64,000 nucleotides of DNA from Gymnogyps californianus (Eukaryota > Chordata > Aves > Accipitriformes > Cathartidae). The stretch spans positions 12,765,001 to 12,829,000 of the forward strand of contig NC_059476.1 of NCBI RefSeq assembly GCF_018139145.2, written 5' to 3'. Below, piece after piece: positions 61,401 to 64,000 of this stretch (positions are counted from its first letter, which is position 1; each line of letters starts with the position of its first letter). Made by a program: the position numbers and the translations under genes. The notes under the pieces were generated by a model. That model made no database searches and was not told where the DNA came from. It saw nothing but the letters and a program-made list of their open reading frames with translations.

Positions 61401-64000
61401 GCCAGGGTTCAAATCCCACTGTTGATAAGCAATGATACTGCAAGAACATGGCAGGTAATGGTCTCTTAAGTCAACAAGATCTGATCCCTGCTGCTGTGGG
61501 AAACAGCCCCTGCACTGGTGGACCAAGAGCTGTTTTACTGCTGGTTTTAAATGGTTTGCCTTACGATATTTGGTGGAGAACACTTAAATCTTTCTGATCT
61601 GTCCAATGAAAAATCTTTCCTTAATGCCCAGCATAATTATATTTAGATCTTGTTTACCCATTTGCTGTTCTGCCAACACTATCTTTTAATTTTCACTTGG
61701 TGGTATTTGCACTGCTGCCTTCTATTTAGAAATAAAAGTCCTATCCTTTTGTAGTCTCTATTTTGCTTGGTAAACAAGCAAAGGTCTTATGGCATGGCCA
61801 CATGATTGCAGCTGACTGAATTAGCATTTTAAGAAGCTAAGGTCTCACAGGTAACTCAATCAGTAAAAGTTTATCTTTTTAAAAATTGGACAATTATTAT
61901 TCCAGACTCTCTGGATGGCTATTGGAGAGACCTAAGTACTTTCTGTCATAAATTCCTATTTCAGTAGCTTGCCCTACCAGTGATAGGTGATAAGATAGCT
62001 AGATTTCAGATAATTAACACCCTAAAATTCAATGACTGTTAGCTAGATGAATGCCATTCTGAAAGTATAGGAGGATTAAATATGAGAGGAGGGAGAATAG
62101 AGCTGTACTACCTTTGGGAATGTGGACTTGTTATAGATACGAAAGGGTTATTAAGACCTCTGCGGGGAGCGTAAGCTGGACAGCTTCGGCTTTGATCCCA
62201 TGAGCTAGAGGGAATTGCAGCGCCTCTGAGATGCAAACTGCAGAATTGCTTATGCAGTGACAACCTCCAGAGCTCCTTCACTCCAGTTTTAAGTGATCCT
62301 AGTGACAGGTTTCCCTGCATGCTTCCCTTGAGGTGTGTGCTCGGTCTAATTGATTGACCCATTAGCAAAGCAAATTTCTCTTGCTATTCAGCCAAAATTT
62401 TCCTTCTGCTTAATTTCAGCCCATCACTCCTAGTTATGCCCCCTGTGAGCCTGCCTGAGCTGCCTCTGCCGCACTATAGCTTTATTGATCTTGGCTCTGT
62501 ACAAGTAATTCTTAACTGACTGAACTTACTACTGGCAGTACCAGGGCAGTGATGGCACTGGGGAGAGCTTGTTTCTTGGCTCTTTGGTCCATGGGGCTGG
62601 AGGAGAGGAATGTAGCGAAAGAGTTTGGTGTTGCTCAGTAAACTTTCTGAATGGCCATATGGAGTGGTGAAAAGTGATTACTGAGTTTTCCCCAAGTCTT
62701 CAGATGTTTGAGTTTGCCCAGCTCGGCGGGGCGGGGGGGGATGTTGTGTGCAAATATCCAGGCCACTGGATGTCAGAGCAGGTGTCCTGAAATCAGAAGC
62801 TACCTCGTAAGTATTTGGCCTCTGGAAGATTTCTCAAGGGTAACTTTTGGATTCCTGTAAGTCAGCATGTGAATGTGTTTTGTGGGGACAGGAGAAGGAT
62901 AATGTCTGGCGAAACTGCTTTTCTGCAAGTGTTTGGCTGAGGAAACCTGTCACCATGTGGAAGAGAGGCATCATGAGAACTGACCCCCAAACTTCATACC
63001 CTATGATCCTTTCATTTCAATGTCTAGTCTAGGTTACATATTCCAGAAGCCCTGAGCATGCTCAAGTCCCCATGAATTGGGGGGAATAATCAGCCCTGGA
63101 CTTGCTCACACCCTGTTTAGATCTACCTTGTCCTGGGGTAGATCTCTATCTCACCAGAAGCTTTGTGCTGGTGAATTTATTCTGCTTCTGGGGGTGTTGC
63201 TCAGCTGAGTGGCCGAGCAGGAAAAAGATCAATGATGCTGCTGCATTCCCAAGTTTCCAAGCACATACCCTTTTTGTGCCTCAGTTTAGTCCTGGATACA
63301 ACAAGATCTCTTTCCCAGAGGTACTAGAGTGGAAAGGGAAAGAACAGTATTTCTTTTGGCTGGATTTAATTTGAAGACTATTTGCAAGACATTTTGGGCA
63401 GCCTGCTCATGCTATTGTGGAAGCTGCTTGTACATACTTCTCTGAGCTCATAGAAAAATAGATCAACAGGCTAGTTAGAGGCACGCTATTAATAAGAATT
63501 TTAAAACCAAAACCACTGATGAAATTGTTTCCCATGTAGGTGAAAGTAGGGGGGAATATGTGGGGTAGTATACTCTGGGAAATACAGCCATTCTGTAGAA
63601 AAACAGCATATACTTGTCTGTACTGTTACTTCTCCCATCAAGTTTGTTGAAACACTATCACAAAAGTGTAGTTATTAAGCCCTGGGCACTACACAGTATT
63701 TAAAAGCTGAGGTATCAAACTCCCTGTTTTAGGGTACAAAGCCCCTATCAATGCGAGGAGAAGAGCTAAGCGTAGAAAATTGCAGCAGCCTGCTGCCGAA
63801 ATGCTAGTGGACGCTTTGAGCCACCCGCATACTGCTGTGTGTTCCCAGGGGCTGGCTGTGCAAGTATATTAATAAATGTGAGCTGTGCACCTTTCCGCTG
63901 TGACTGCAGAAGCAAAGCCAAGCCAATTATTTGCCCATCAGAGCGAGGTTATGGTGTCCCTCCTCCCCTCTTCTCTATCCATTCTTTTGTGTTTGTATTG
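58456..64000. other. Intron 1 stretch, no exon seen
   Basis: No exon 2 or nested gene seen. It contains a T-run at about 59094-59107, an isolated tRNA-type B-box sequence GGTTCAAATCC at 61406-61416 without an A box or cloverleaf, and a G-rich run GGCGGGGCGGGGGGGG at 62725-62740 that could form a G-quadruplex. Confidence 0.55.

Larger units (their letters stand above)
37543..64000 (+). other. SORCS intron 1 (5' part, runs off the window)
   Basis: From the donor to the window end no exon 2 was recognised; it would encode VILILTKLYD and the start of the VPS10 domain. Intron 1 of SORCS1 and SORCS3 is very large in vertebrates, so 26 kb without exon 2 is expected. Contents are a 59-bp tandem duplication, several microsatellites, a MIR, and candidate conserved elements. 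No nested gene was supported on either strand. Confidence 0.75.

Noticed and set aside
61406..61416. tRNA-type B box GGTTCAAATCC
   Set aside because: No A box, no cloverleaf stems (the T stem has only three pairs) and no clear SINE tail. It may be a MIR scrap but cannot be called a tRNA.
63240..63300. TTTTTGTGCCTCAGTTTAGT resembling a MIR core
   Set aside because: Only one short block matches and no other MIR segments lie in order on either side.
47885..64000. Search for SORCS exon 2 (VILILTKLYD) near the window end
   Set aside because: No frame with this highly conserved sequence and an upstream acceptor was seen. A 26-kb gap is ordinary for this intron.
1..64000. CRISPR arrays, operons, phage or bacterial mobile elements
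   Set aside because: No regularly spaced repeats or prokaryotic gene organisation. The sequence is vertebrate in composition and repeat content.

Overview
The window is vertebrate nuclear DNA, very probably from a bird of the Neoaves. Three things point there. It holds a solo LTR of a family I recognise from neoavian and especially songbird genomes. It holds an old CR1 retroposon fragment and worn MIR-type SINE remnants. Its only recognisable gene start is a GC-saturated CpG-island first exon in otherwise AT-leaning, gene-poor DNA. No bacterial, plasmid, phage or CRISPR features were seen.

Layout. Bases 1 to about 36,300 look intergenic (gene-desert type): no convincing exon on either strand, only simple repeats, a MIR, a CR1, a 592-bp solo LTR with a perfect 5-bp target-site duplication, a palindromic ancient amniote repeat, and several stretches that read like conserved regulatory DNA. 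From about 36,300 to 37,570 there is a promoter and CpG island with GT, CT and purine-rich tracts. It holds the first coding exon (ATG at 36,899, splice donor after 37,542) of a SORCS-family VPS10-domain sorting receptor, best matched to SORCS3 with SORCS1 as the alternative. From 37,543 to the end of the window (26.5 kb) is the first part of its large first intron. Exon 2 was not found.

The most notable point is that the start of this exon (signal peptide, propeptide) and its highly conserved end lie in different reading frames. ATG to donor is 644 bases, one short of a multiple of three, with GC-rich homopolymers in between. A one-base assembly or sequencing error in the GC-rich exon is the likeliest cause; a true lesion or unusual splicing is less likely. 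I found no convincing sign of a new multi-gene system. The second-look items are the frame break, the LTR promoter, a pre-miRNA-sized inverted repeat near 2,080, a 59-bp tandem duplication just inside intron 1, and candidate enhancers. All conservation statements come from memory and base composition, not from a search.
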